From NCBI RefSeq assembly GCF_900105075.1, contig NZ_FNSK01000001.1, positions 248,001 through 312,000 on the forward strand: a stretch of 64,000 nt of DNA, in the 5' to 3' direction. Positions 1 through 8,682 of this stretch are shown piece by piece; position 1 is the stretch's first letter, and each line of letters begins with the position of its first letter. Source of the stretch: Rhodobacter sp. 24-YEA-8 (GTDB taxonomy: Bacteria; Pseudomonadota; Alphaproteobacteria; Rhodobacterales; Rhodobacteraceae). A model generated the notes under the pieces. That model saw nothing but the letters and a program-made list of their open reading frames with translations. It was not told the DNA's origin and ran no database searches. A program made the position numbers and the translations under genes.

Positions 1-1
1 A

Positions 2-1225
2 GAGGCCCTGACGGGCCATAAAGGCTGGACGCCCGCCTGGCGCGACCCAGAGCCAAAGAAACACTATGATATCATTATCATAGGTGGCGGTGGCCATGGG
101 CTTGCGACCGCCTATTACCTGGCGAAGATCTTCGGCAAGGCCAATGTCGCCGTGCTGGAAAAGGGCTGGATCGGGGGCGGCAATGTGGGCCGCAACACGA
201 CGATCATCCGCTCGAACTATCTGCTTGATGGCAATGAGCCGTTCTATGAGTTTTCCATGAAGCTCTGGGAAAATCTCGAGCAGGATTTCAACTATAACGC
301 CATGGTCAGCCAGCGCGGCGTGCTGAATCTCTGCCATACCGATGCGCAGCGCGATGCCTTCCGCCGTCGCGGCAATGGCATGCGCCTGAACGGGGTCGAT
401 GCCGAACTGCTTGACCAGGAAGGTGTACGCAAGATCGCGCCCTTCCTGAACTTCGACAATGCGCGCTTCCCGATCAAAGGCGGCCTGTTGCAGCCACGTG
501 GTGGCACCGTGCGCCATGATGCGGTCGCCTGGGGCTATGCGCGCGGCGCCGATCAGCGCGGCGTCGACATTATCCAGAATTGCGAAGTCACCGGGTTTAA
601 GATCGAGAACGGCAAGGTGCTGGGCGTCGAGACCACCCGCGGGTTCATCGGCGCGAACAAGATCGGCTGTGCGGTGGCGGGCTCGTCGGGCAAGGTCATG
701 GCGCAGGCCGGGATCGAGCGTCTGCCGATCGAGAGCCATGTGCTGCAGGCCTTCGTCTCGGAAGGGCTGAAGCCGGTGCTGCCGGGCGTGATCACCTATG
801 GCGCGGGCCATTTCTATGTCAGCCAGTCCGACAAGGGTGGCCTCGTCTTCGGCGGCGATATCGACGGCTATAATACCTATGCGCAGCGCGGCAATCTTCC
901 GGTCGTGGAAGATGTCTGTGAGGGCGGGATGTCGATCATGCCGATGATCGGGCGGGCGCGCCTGCTGCGGATCTGGGGCGGTGTCATGGATATGTCGATG
1001 GACGGCTCGCCCATCATCGACAAGACCGATATCGACGGGCTCTATTTCAACGGCGGCTGGTGCTATGGCGGCTTTAAGGCAACGCCGGCCAGCGGCTGGT
1101 GCTTTGCGCATCTGCTCGCCAATGACCAACCGCATTCCGTGGCGACCGCCTATCGGTTCGACCGGTTCCGCAAGGGGCTGATGATCGACGAAAAGGGCAT
1201 GGGCGCCCAACCGAACCTGCATTGA
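2..1225 (+). CDS. soxB: sarcosine oxidase subunit beta (5' truncated by window edge)
   Basis: This is the catalytic flavin subunit of heterotetrameric sarcosine oxidase, which oxidatively demethylates sarcosine in the cytoplasm and passes the methyl group to tetrahydrofolate. The frame is open from base 2, so the start lies outside the window. About 407 codons are visible and probably only about ten residues are missing. An FAD-binding GGGGHG motif is encoded near 83-100 and is followed by the family GNVGRNTT segment. An RHDAVAWGYARG stretch near 511-545 matches the region that in this family carries the histidine covalently bound to FMN (from memory). It is the first gene of soxB-soxD-soxA-soxG, with soxD starting 11 bp after its stop. 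Monomeric oxidases and dimethylglycine dehydrogenases are related, but the neighbours fix the assignment. Confidence 0.93.
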   Translation, partial: EALTGHKGWTPAWRDPEPKKHYDIIIIGGGGHGLATAYYLAKIFGKANVAVLEKGWIGGGNVGRNTTIIRSNYLLDGNEPFYEFSMKLWENLEQDFNYNAMVSQRGVLNLCHTDAQRDAFRRRGNGMRLNGVDAELLDQEGVRKIAPFLNFDNARFPIKGGLLQPRGGTVRHDAVAWGYARGADQRGVDIIQNCEVTGFKIENGKVLGVETTRGFIGANKIGCAVAGSSGKVMAQAGIERLPIESHVLQAFVSEGLKPVLPGVITYGAGHFYVSQSDKGGLVFGGDIDGYNTYAQRGNLPVVEDVCEGGMSIMPMIGRARLLRIWGGVMDMSMDGSPIIDKTDIDGLYFNGGWCYGGFKATPASGWCFAHLLANDQPHSVATAYRFDRFRKGLMIDEKGMGAQPNLH

Positions 1226-1236
1226 GGACCTGAGCG

Positions 1237-1524
1237 ATGATTATCAATCACCCCCTGCTGGGGCCGCGAGATTCGCAGGAATTCGTCTATCTTGGCGATG
1301 CGAACCTGATCGACCGGCCAGACTGGGCCGCCGAGGGCGCCGTAGATACCTTTCACGATTATCTCTATCAGCGCAAAAACCCGGCGGGGCTTCACCAGGA
1401 GCTGTGGTTCCACGAACAGGGCGACCGGTCCTGGCTTGTGGTGACCCGTAACACGCTGACCCATGAAATCACCAAAGTCGAGCTGGCCCGAGATGTGGCC
1501 CGCGCCCGGGGAAGGTCGAAATGA
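1237..1524 (+). CDS. soxD: sarcosine oxidase subunit delta, zinc-ligand-less variant
   Basis: This is the small (95 aa) delta subunit of heterotetrameric sarcosine oxidase. The family framework GPRDSQEF, then DYLYQRKNPAG, then W-FHEQGDRSW is present. In characterised homologues the N-terminal CPxCGPR cysteines and the cysteine of HxxGCR, with a histidine, hold a structural zinc. Here those cysteines read His, Leu and Asp (HPLLGPR and HEQGDR), so the classical site cannot form; only the histidine is kept. The gene sits between soxB and soxA, and its stop overlaps the soxA ATG by 4 bp, so translation is probably coupled. The subunit is clearly placed, but it belongs to a divergent version whose complex may have a different substrate or stability. 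Confidence 0.9.
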   Translation: MIINHPLLGPRDSQEFVYLGDANLIDRPDWAAEGAVDTFHDYLYQRKNPAGLHQELWFHEQGDRSWLVVTRNTLTHEITKVELARDVARARGRSK

Positions 1525-4472
1525 GCCAGAAGAACCGTCTGTCCGGTGGCCAGCTGAACCGCTCGAAACCGCTGAACTTCACCTTCGATGGGGCCACCTA
1601 TCAGGGTTATGAAGGCGATACGCTCGCCTCGGCTTTGCTCGCGAATGGCGTGCGGCTGATGGGCCGGTCGTTCAAATATCACCGCCCGCGCGGCCCGATC
1701 TCTTCGGGTTCGGAAGAGCCGAACGCGATTGTCGAACTGCGCCAGGGCGCGCGGCAGGAGCCGAACACCCGCGCGACCATTGCGGAACTGTTCGAAGGCC
1801 TCAGCGCGAAAAGCCAGAACCATGTCGGATCGCTGAAATTCGACTTCCTCGCGATCAATGACCGGCTGTCGTCCTTCTTCGCGGCGGGGTTCTACTACAA
1901 GACCTTCATGTGGCCGAAAGCGTTCTGGGAGAAGCTTTACGAGCCGATGATCCGCCGCGCGGCGGGGCTTGGCAGCCTCTCGATGCAGGACGACCCGGAT
2001 GCCTATGACAAGGGCTTCCTGCATTGCGATCTGCTGGTGATCGGGGCAGGGCCTTCGGGTCTGGCGGCGGCGCTGACGGCGGCGCGGTCTGGTGCGCGGG
2101 TGATCCTCGCAGATGAGGATTTCACCCCGGGCGGGCGGCTGAATGCCGAGACCTTTACGCTTGGCGATGCCTCGGGTGCCGACTGGGCGAAATCTGCGAT
2201 TGCAGAGCTTTCGAGCCTGCCGAATGTCCGCATCCTGACGCGAACGGTTGTGATCGGCTCTTTTGATCACGGTATCTATGGTGCGCTGGAGCGGGTGTCG
2301 GACCACATCGCGACCCCGGCCTCAGGCAAGCCGCGTCAGATCCTGTGGCGGATCTATTCACAGCGCGCCGTGCTGGCCGCAGGCGCGACCGAACGCCCGA
2401 TTGCGTTCAAAAACAACGACCGTCCCGGCGTGATGCTGGCCGGTGCCATGCGCGCCTATGCCAATCGCTGGGCTGCGACGCCGGGCCAGACGGTCGCGGT
2501 CTTCACCAATAATGACGATGGCTTGCGCACGGCGTCGGATCTGCTCGCTAAGGGCGTCAAGGTTGCCGCCGTGATCGACAGCCGCGCCGATGGCCCCGCC
2601 TTCCAGGGGGCTGAACATCTGCGTGGCGCGGTGGTGACCGATGCGCATGGCCGCCTTGGCCTGTCCTCGATCAGGGTGAAACTTGCGAATGGCGAGACCC
2701 GCCAGATTTCCACAGAGGCGCTTGGCGTCTCGGGTGGCTGGAACCCGAATGTGCATCTGACCTGTCATCAGCGCGGCCTCCCGGTCTGGAATGCGGACCT
2801 TGCCGCTTTCGTCCCCGGCACCCTGCCGGTGGGCATGGTAGTGGCGGGCGCAGCGAATGGCCGGCTTTCAACCGCCGGCGCGCTGGCCTCGGGTGCTGAG
2901 GCTGCAGCCGGGGCGCTGGAAGGCCTTGGTCTGACGGTGAAATCCGCCGATCTGCCCCAGGCCGAGGATGCGCCGGTGCGCGTCACGCCGCTCTGGTATG
3001 TGCCGCATAAGGGCCGCGCCTGGCTTGATCAGCAGAACGACGTCACCGTCAAAGACGTCAAACTTGCGCATCAGGAAGGCTTCCGCTCGGTCGAGCATCT
3101 GAAGCGCTATACCACGATGGGTATGGCGACGGATCAGGGCAAGACCTCGAACATTTCGGGCCTTGCCGTGATGGCGGAAATGACCGGAAAGTCGATCCCG
3201 GAAACCGGCACCACCATCTATCGCCCGCCCTATACGCCGGTGCCGATTGCGGCCTTCGCGGGCCGGTCTGCCGGTGCGGATTTCCGCCCCAAACGCCTGA
3301 CGCCCTCGCATAAATGGGCGGCGGAACAGGGTGCGGTCTTTGTCGAGGTCGGCATGTGGCTGCGCGCGCAGTGGTTCCCGAAAGCGGGCGAGACCACCTG
3401 GCGGCAATCCGTGGACCGCGAAGTGCTGGCGACCCGTGGTTCGGTCGGCATCTGTGACGTGACCACGCTGGGCAAGATCGACGTTCAGGGGCCGGATGCG
3501 GCAGAGTTCCTCAACCGCATCTATTGCAACCCCTTTGCCAAACTCGGTATCGGCAAGGTCCGTTATGGTCTGATGCTGCGCGAAGACGGTATCGCGATGG
3601 ATGACGGCACCACGGCGCGTCTGGCCGAGGATCACTTCGTCACCACCACCACCACTGCGAATGCGGTCGGCGTCTACCGCCATATGGAATTCGCGCGGCA
3701 GTGCCTCTGGCCTGATCTTGATGTGCAGATCATCTCGACCACCGAGGCCTGGGCGCAGTTTTCGGTCGCCGGACCCAATGCCCGGAAGCTCCTGCAAAAA
3801 ATCGTCGATCCGGAATTCGACATCTCGAACGAGGCCTTCCCCTATATGGGCTGCGGCGAGATCACGGTTTGTGGCGGCCTCAGGGCGCGGCTGTTCCGGA
3901 TCTCCTTCTCGGGAGAACTGGCCTATGAAATCGCGGTGCCAACCCGTTACGGCGACGGGCTTGTCCGCGCCATGATGGAGGCCGGGCGCGAGTTCAATGC
4001 CCTTGTCTATGGCACCGAGGCGCTCGGCGTCATGCGGATCGAGAAAGGCCATGCGGCGGGGAATGAGCTGAACGGCACCACCTCGGCGCTGAACCTCGGC
4101 ATGGCCGGCATGGTCAACAAGAAGAAGGACTCGATCGGCTCGACCTTGTCGGAACGTGAGGGGATGAACCGCGAGGGCGCCTATAATCTTGTGGGCTTCC
4201 AGCCGGTTGATGCGACGAAACCCCTGCTTGGTGGGATGCATTTCATCAACCAGGGCGCGCCGGCCGATGCGAAAAACGACCAGGGCTATATGACCTCGGT
4301 CGCGTTTTCGCCCTCGCTCGGGCATTCCATCGGCCTTGGCTATCTGAAAGACGGTGCGGCCCGCAAAGGCGATACGCTGCGCGCCGTGAACCCGCTGGCG
4401 GGAGAGGAGACGCTGGTCAAAGTCGTTTCCGCCCATTTTGTCGACCCGGAAGGAGAACGTCTCCGTGGCTGA
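1521..4472 (+). CDS. soxA: sarcosine oxidase subunit alpha
   Basis: This is the large subunit (983 aa, near the usual 965-1000) of heterotetrameric sarcosine oxidase. It binds NAD and carries the tetrahydrofolate-dependent half of the reaction that yields 5,10-methylene-THF. Residues about 15-100 form the ferredoxin-like N-terminal domain without Fe-S cysteines. A dinucleotide-binding motif, IGAGPSGLAAA, starts near residue 173. The C-terminal part from about residue 600 is an aminomethyltransferase (GcvT-like) domain. The ATG overlaps the soxD stop as ATGA, and the 3' end runs 8 bp past the likely GTG start of soxG. Its size and domain order match the family, with no sign of frameshift. Confidence 0.95.
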   Translation: MSQKNRLSGGQLNRSKPLNFTFDGATYQGYEGDTLASALLANGVRLMGRSFKYHRPRGPISSGSEEPNAIVELRQGARQEPNTRATIAELFEGLSAKSQNHVGSLKFDFLAINDRLSSFFAAGFYYKTFMWPKAFWEKLYEPMIRRAAGLGSLSMQDDPDAYDKGFLHCDLLVIGAGPSGLAAALTAARSGARVILADEDFTPGGRLNAETFTLGDASGADWAKSAIAELSSLPNVRILTRTVVIGSFDHGIYGALERVSDHIATPASGKPRQILWRIYSQRAVLAAGATERPIAFKNNDRPGVMLAGAMRAYANRWAATPGQTVAVFTNNDDGLRTASDLLAKGVKVAAVIDSRADGPAFQGAEHLRGAVVTDAHGRLGLSSIRVKLANGETRQISTEALGVSGGWNPNVHLTCHQRGLPVWNADLAAFVPGTLPVGMVVAGAANGRLSTAGALASGAEAAAGALEGLGLTVKSADLPQAEDAPVRVTPLWYVPHKGRAWLDQQNDVTVKDVKLAHQEGFRSVEHLKRYTTMGMATDQGKTSNISGLAVMAEMTGKSIPETGTTIYRPPYTPVPIAAFAGRSAGADFRPKRLTPSHKWAAEQGAVFVEVGMWLRAQWFPKAGETTWRQSVDREVLATRGSVGICDVTTLGKIDVQGPDAAEFLNRIYCNPFAKLGIGKVRYGLMLREDGIAMDDGTTARLAEDHFVTTTTTANAVGVYRHMEFARQCLWPDLDVQIISTTEAWAQFSVAGPNARKLLQKIVDPEFDISNEAFPYMGCGEITVCGGLRARLFRISFSGELAYEIAVPTRYGDGLVRAMMEAGREFNALVYGTEALGVMRIEKGHAAGNELNGTTSALNLGMAGMVNKKKDSIGSTLSEREGMNREGAYNLVGFQPVDATKPLLGGMHFINQGAPADAKNDQGYMTSVAFSPSLGHSIGLGYLKDGAARKGDTLRAVNPLAGEETLVKVVSAHFVDPEGERLRG

Positions 4473-5037
4473 TCATCGTCTCAAACCGATCACCCAGCTG
4501 GGGGGTGACGCGCCCCGCAAGGACAGCTTCCCCGGCCTGACCATTACCGAGCGGACCGAAACCGCGCTGGCGTCGCTTTCGGCGCGGCAGGGAAAACTGG
4601 CAGCGTTCCATGCGGCAGCCAGTGCTTTCTTCGGCTTCGATCTGCCCGCACCGGCGCGCAGTGCCACGGGCGGCGTCTTTACCGCGATCTGGACCGGGCC
4701 GGAACAATGGTTCATCGAGGCGCCTTTCGCCACGCATGAAGACATCGCGCCGATCCTGAAAAAGGGCTTCGGAGATACGGCTTCCATCACTGAACAGACC
4801 GATGGCTGGGGTGGGTTCGATCTGGAGGGCGAGGGCGTTCTTGCCGTTTTCGAACTTCTTTCGAACCTCGATCTGGGGAAACTGCCCTCTGGCGGTGCCA
4901 GCCGTACAGTTATCGAACATCTGGGCTGTATCCTGGTCTGTCGTGCCGCGGGGAAAAGCTACACGGTCTATGGCGGGCGTTCCTCGGCGGCCTCGCTGCA
5001 TCATGCGCTGATGACGGCTGCTAAATCGGCGCTCTGA
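4465..5037 (+). CDS. soxG: sarcosine oxidase subunit gamma
   Basis: This is the gamma subunit (190 aa) of heterotetrameric sarcosine oxidase, related to the GcvT/YgfZ fold and needed for assembly of the complex. Segments such as the TGPEQWF stretch and the final YGGRSSAASLHHAL resemble family members. The start chosen is GTG at 4465, preceded by GGAAGGAG nine bases upstream. A longer reading from TTG at 4438 has no such signal. The gene overlaps the end of soxA by 8 bp and closes the operon. Sequence conservation in this subunit is low across the family, so the call rests strongly on position. Confidence 0.9.
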   Translation: MADHRLKPITQLGGDAPRKDSFPGLTITERTETALASLSARQGKLAAFHAAASAFFGFDLPAPARSATGGVFTAIWTGPEQWFIEAPFATHEDIAPILKKGFGDTASITEQTDGWGGFDLEGEGVLAVFELLSNLDLGKLPSGGASRTVIEHLGCILVCRAAGKSYTVYGGRSSAASLHHALMTAAKSAL

Positions 5038-5066
5038 TGCGCGGCGCAGCACAAGGTTGAAACTGT

Positions 5067-5091
5067 GGCGAGGGGGCACTGTCCCCTCGCC
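5067..5091. terminator. possible hairpin terminator after soxG
   Basis: A perfect 9-bp inverted repeat (GGCGAGGGG / CCCCTCGCC) with a 7-base loop begins 30 bp after the soxG stop. There is no T-run after it on either strand, so it is a stem that could stop or protect the sox transcript rather than a standard intrinsic terminator. Confidence 0.4.
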
Positions 5092-5212
5092 GCCCGGAAT
5101 ATCCAGAGACAGAAACCAGCGTGGTTTCTCCGATATTGTTGTCAGTCTCCTGAATATCCCCGCCGGAGGCTTCTGCGGCCTGCCAGAAGCGGGCGGCCCT
5201 CATCGCAACGGA

Positions 5213-6220
5213 TCAGATTGCGGGGAGCGGCGCGTTTTCTTTCACACGGAACTGGTTGGCCTGTTTGCGATCCTCTTGTGGGGTGACGCCGAAGGCCTGA
5301 CTGTAATGGCGCACAAGCGGGGTGGTGCTGGCATAACCCACCGCCAGCGCGATTTCCGTGATCGTGTCGTTGGAATAAAGCGCCATCTGACGCGCTTTTT
5401 TCAGCCGGAGCAGCCGGTAATATTTCAGCGGGCTCTGGCCGGTTGATCGTTTGAACGAGCGGTCAAGCTGGCGTGAGGACAGGTCCACGGCCTCGGCGAC
5501 TTCGGCGATCTGGATCGGGTCTTCGATATGTTCGGCGAAAAGCCGGATCGCGCGGGCGACGGGCGGCGGCAGCATATCCTCGGTGCGGTCCGAGCGGAGC
5601 GTCGGGGTCTTTTGTTCGACTTCCTCGCCGCGCATGAAAGGGTGCTGGAACCAGCAGGCCACTTCCGTCATCGCCTCGGGGCCAAGCTGTTCCTCGATCA
5701 GCCGCAGCATCAGATCAAACACAGCGGTGGCGCCTGCGGCGGTCAGGCGGCCGCGGTCGATGGTGATCACCTTTTCCGACGCGATCACGCCGGGAAATTC
5801 GGTTTTGAACGCGGCCTCATAACACCAGTGGACCGAGGTTTTATGTCCGTCGAGCAGGCCGGAGCGGGCCAGCGGAAAGATTCCGCCCGAGAAGGCGCCG
5901 ATCCCGGTGCCATGGCGCGCGAGCCGGCGCAGCACCGCGTTTGAGCTGCGGGCATTGGTGAACTTTCCCGCCGGGCCCGACAGGATGTAAAGCTGGTCGC
6001 AATCCGTGAGATCGGCCAGCGCCAGATCGGGATCGAAACCGACCTCGGCAGACGAGACCACGCGGCTCGCGGTTTCGCCCACGACACTCCAGCGGAACGC
6101 GCGTTTGCCGATGATCTCATTGGCTGCGCGCAGGGGCTCGATGGCCGAGGTCAGGCAGGCCATCGGAAAGCCCGGAAAGATCAGAAAGCCCAGATGCAGG
6201 CCGCTTTCATCCTGGTTCAT
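5213..6220 (-). CDS. GlxA-type (GATase1-like) AraC family transcriptional regulator
   Basis: This is a DNA-binding regulator of the GATase1-like AraC subfamily that includes GbdR, SouR and CdhR, which sense betaine, sarcosine and carnitine in Pseudomonas. The N-terminal half (about residues 7-170) is a DJ-1/PfpI-like fold with a GLLDGHKTSVHW stretch. The usual nucleophile position reads FSGGIF, with no cysteine, as expected for a sensor rather than an enzyme. The C-terminal 95 residues hold two helix-turn-helix units (ALAVGYASTTPLVRHYSQAFG). The start at 6220 follows GAGA; an ATG eight codons earlier (6244) is possible. The gene converges on the sox operon and diverges from the XRE-cupin gene. 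Control of sox by this protein is inferred from family and position. Confidence 0.88.
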   Translation of the reverse strand: MNQDESGLHLGFLIFPGFPMACLTSAIEPLRAANEIIGKRAFRWSVVGETASRVVSSAEVGFDPDLALADLTDCDQLYILSGPAGKFTNARSSNAVLRRLARHGTGIGAFSGGIFPLARSGLLDGHKTSVHWCYEAAFKTEFPGVIASEKVITIDRGRLTAAGATAVFDLMLRLIEEQLGPEAMTEVACWFQHPFMRGEEVEQKTPTLRSDRTEDMLPPPVARAIRLFAEHIEDPIQIAEVAEAVDLSSRQLDRSFKRSTGQSPLKYYRLLRLKKARQMALYSNDTITEIALAVGYASTTPLVRHYSQAFGVTPQEDRKQANQFRVKENAPLPAI

Positions 6221-6354
6221 GTTTCTTATTCTCTCAGGAAACATTTATCGCTAGCATAGTCATATTTTACGGCCATGATACAAGCTCCGTCAGTGGACCG
6301 GCAGGTCCGGGCCGGCAAGGTCTGACGGCAAACTGTGGGAAACAGAGGGATTTG

Positions 6355-7017
6355 ATGAGCAGCAGACCGAAGAAAGCAGAGCCCGCCAAGCCACTTCGCT
6401 CCCTCTCCCAGGATCCGCACCGGGTCTCTGAACCACGCGAGAAAGTGCTCGAGGTGGCCATCGGACGCGCCGTCCGCAGCTTTCGTCGCCAGAAGGGGAT
6501 GACGGTCGCCGATCTCTCAAAGCAGACCGGTCTCTCGATCGGCATGGTCTCGAAGATCGAAAACGGCATCACCTCGCCCTCGCTCACGACGCTGCAGGTG
6601 CTGGCCCATGCGCTTTCCGTGCCGCTGACCTCGTTCTTCCGTCGCTATGAGGAAAATCGCCAGGTCATGCATGTGAAGTCGGGCGAAGCGGTGATCACCG
6701 AACGCGCCGGCACGCGGGCGGGCCATCAATACAGCCTTCTTGGCCATATCGGCGAGAATGCCAGCGGCGTGATCGTCGAGCCCTATCTGATCACGCTCAA
6801 CGAGCAATCCGATATCTTCCCGACCTTCCAGCATGACGGGATCGAGCTTCTCTATATGCTGGAAGGCGAAGTGGTCTACCGCCATGGCGAGCAGACCTTC
6901 CTGATGCAACCCGGCGACAGCCTGTTCTTTGACGCCGATGCACCGCATGGGCCTGAAAAGCTGAACACGCTCCCGGCGCGCTATCTTTCGGTGATCTCCT
7001 ATCCGCAGGCGAATTGA
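6355..7017 (+). CDS. XRE family helix-turn-helix / cupin transcriptional regulator
   Basis: This is a 220-aa regulator with a Cro/C1-type helix-turn-helix at about residues 36-92 (MTVADLSKQTGLSIGMVSKIENG) and a C-terminal cupin barrel at about 145-215 that would bind a small ligand. Such XRE-cupin proteins commonly control amine, amino-acid or polyamine catabolism, which fits the sox genes nearby. The ATG at 6355 is preceded by CAGAGGGA; an in-frame TTG just upstream is less likely. It is divergent from the AraC-type regulator, with about 134 bp between the two starts, and meaB follows on the same strand. The ligand cannot be read from sequence. Confidence 0.9.
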   Translation: MSSRPKKAEPAKPLRSLSQDPHRVSEPREKVLEVAIGRAVRSFRRQKGMTVADLSKQTGLSIGMVSKIENGITSPSLTTLQVLAHALSVPLTSFFRRYEENRQVMHVKSGEAVITERAGTRAGHQYSLLGHIGENASGVIVEPYLITLNEQSDIFPTFQHDGIELLYMLEGEVVYRHGEQTFLMQPGDSLFFDADAPHGPEKLNTLPARYLSVISYPQAN

Positions 7018-7047
7018 GGCTGGCAGATGCGGGAGGGGGGTGCAGGG

Positions 7048-8037
7048 GTGAAGTCTATGGATATTGGCGCAATGGCCGGGGCGATCCTCGCCTGTGACCG
7101 GCGGGCGCTCGCGCGGGGGATCACGCTGATCGAAAGCGCGCGCCCTGATCACCGTGAACAGGCGGTGGAACTGATTTCCGCGCTGCGCGCTTCCGGGCGT
7201 CAGGCGTTGCGGCTGGGGCTTTCGGGCACGCCAGGGGTGGGGAAATCCACCTTTATCGAGGCTTTCGGCATGAACCTGGCCGAGACCGGCAAGAAGATCG
7301 CGGTCCTTGCCGTGGACCCGTCTTCGGCGCGGTCGGGGGGCTCGATTCTCGGTGACAAGACCCGGATGGAGCAGCTCTCGCGCCATCCCAACGCCTATAT
7401 CCGCCCCTCGCCCAGCCAGGCCCATATGGGCGGTGTGGCGCGGCGCACCCGTGAGGCGGTGGCGCTGTGCGAGGCGGCGGGGTTTGACCTCGTGCTGATC
7501 GAGACGGTGGGGGTCGGCCAGTCCGAGACCATGGTGGCCGAGATCTGCGATGTCTTTCTGCTACTCATGGCGCCGGCGGGCGGCGATGAGCTGCAAGGGG
7601 TCAAGCGCGGCATCATGGAAATGGCCGATATGATTCTGGTCAACAAGGCGGATGGCGACCTGCTGGCGACCGCGACCCGGACGGTGGCCGATTATGCCGG
7701 CGCGCTGCGGCTGTTGCGCAAACGCGCGCAGGACCCGGAAGGTTTCCCCAAAGCGATGCCGGTTTCCGCCTATAGCGGCGCAGGCCTCGACAAGGCCTGG
7801 GACGAGATGACCCTGCTTGCCACCTGGCGCAAGGACCAGGGCCATTGGGCGCGCAGGCGGTCTGAACAGGCGGCGCATTGGTTCGGGGAAGAGGTGCGCC
7901 ACGGGCTTTTGTCGGTGCTGGAGCGGGAACCGGCAAAGGGAATCCTCGCCCGGCTCGGAGCTCAGGTCGCAGCCGGAGAAGTCACGCCCGAGGCTGCCGC
8001 GCGGCAGATGATGGCAGCGCTCGGGCGCCCGATATGA
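7048..8037 (+). CDS. meaB: MeaB/ArgK family P-loop GTPase
   Basis: This is a G3E-type GTPase that protects and loads B12-dependent acyl-CoA mutases such as methylmalonyl-CoA mutase. A Walker A GTPGVGKST lies near residues 60-68, followed by the family signature VDPSSARSGGSILGDKTRM, an ETVGVGQSE segment and an NKAD base-recognition motif. The length of about 329 aa is typical. Three starts are possible: ATG 7027, GTG 7048 and ATG 7057. GTG 7048 is best placed behind the purine-rich GGGAGGGGGG. No mutase gene is in view. It lies 30 bp after the XRE-cupin gene and may be cotranscribed with it. Confidence 0.92.
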   Translation: MKSMDIGAMAGAILACDRRALARGITLIESARPDHREQAVELISALRASGRQALRLGLSGTPGVGKSTFIEAFGMNLAETGKKIAVLAVDPSSARSGGSILGDKTRMEQLSRHPNAYIRPSPSQAHMGGVARRTREAVALCEAAGFDLVLIETVGVGQSETMVAEICDVFLLLMAPAGGDELQGVKRGIMEMADMILVNKADGDLLATATRTVADYAGALRLLRKRAQDPEGFPKAMPVSAYSGAGLDKAWDEMTLLATWRKDQGHWARRRSEQAAHWFGEEVRHGLLSVLEREPAKGILARLGAQVAAGEVTPEAAARQMMAALGRPI

Positions 8038-8085
8038 AAGCAGCCTGACAGCCGCGTTTCCCGGCGGCTTCTCGCGGTGAATCGC

Positions 8086-8114
8086 TTGACGCCGGAGCGG
8101 ATTCCCCGTATTTG
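8086..8114 (+). promoter_or_regulatory. sigma70-like promoter of rpmB
   Basis: A -35 element TTGACG (8086-8091) is separated by 17 bases from a -10-like TATTTG (8109-8114). It lies about 110 bp upstream of rpmB, in the gap after meaB. Confidence 0.5.
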
Positions 8115-8223
8115 CCCCAGGATCGAATTCGGACAGCGGGGGGATTCCCTTGGGTTTGTCCTTTGAACACAGCGCAAGCTGACCCAATACAGCGAAAGCT
8201 GAACAGACCTGAAGGATACCGCA

Positions 8224-8511
8224 ATGTCGCGCGTTTGCGAACTGACGGGCAAAGGCCCGATGACCGGCAACACGGTCAGCCATGCGAATAACAAGAACCG
8301 TCGTCGTTTCCTGCCGAACCTGAATGAGGTTTCGCTGGCATCCGACGTGCTCGGCAAAACCTACACCCTGCGCATCTCGGCAGCCGCTCTGCGGACCGTG
8401 GATCACCGCGGTGGTCTGGACGCGTTTCTCGCGCGTGCCAAGGATGCAGAGCTCTCCTCGGATGCGCTGAAAATCAAGCGCGATATCGAGAAAGCACAAG
8501 CCGCCGCCTGA
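8224..8511 (+). CDS. rpmB: 50S ribosomal protein L28
   Basis: Ribosomal protein bL28, a component of the large subunit. The 95-aa product has the family opening [11 protein letters not shown], then [19 protein letters not shown], and is the size usual for alphaproteobacteria. It stands alone, with its own promoter-like sequence about 110 bp upstream and a strong intrinsic terminator about 45 bp downstream, so it is probably monocistronic. Confidence 0.98.
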   Translation: MSRVCELTGKGPMTGNTVSHANNKNRRRFLPNLNEVSLASDVLGKTYTLRISAAALRTVDHRGGLDAFLARAKDAELSSDALKIKRDIEKAQAAA

Positions 8512-8554
8512 GGCGTGCCGGGCTTTACGCTGCAGCGTGGCCCTGGTGATATTT

Positions 8555-8587
8555 AAACCCCGTCCGGTATGCCCGGGCGGGGTTTTC
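8555..8587 (+). terminator. intrinsic terminator of rpmB
   Basis: A 10-bp stem (8558-8567 with 8573-8582, one G-T pair) with a 5-base loop is followed by TTTT and preceded by AAA. It lies 44 bp after the rpmB stop. Confidence 0.85.
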
Positions 8588-8682
8588 TTCTGTCGGATCC
8601 GGCCGATGCGCTGGCTGAAACGGGGTGGACGTCAGGGCGGCGTCAGAGAAGATTGCGCGAACAGCCACCGCCTGGAGCCAGC

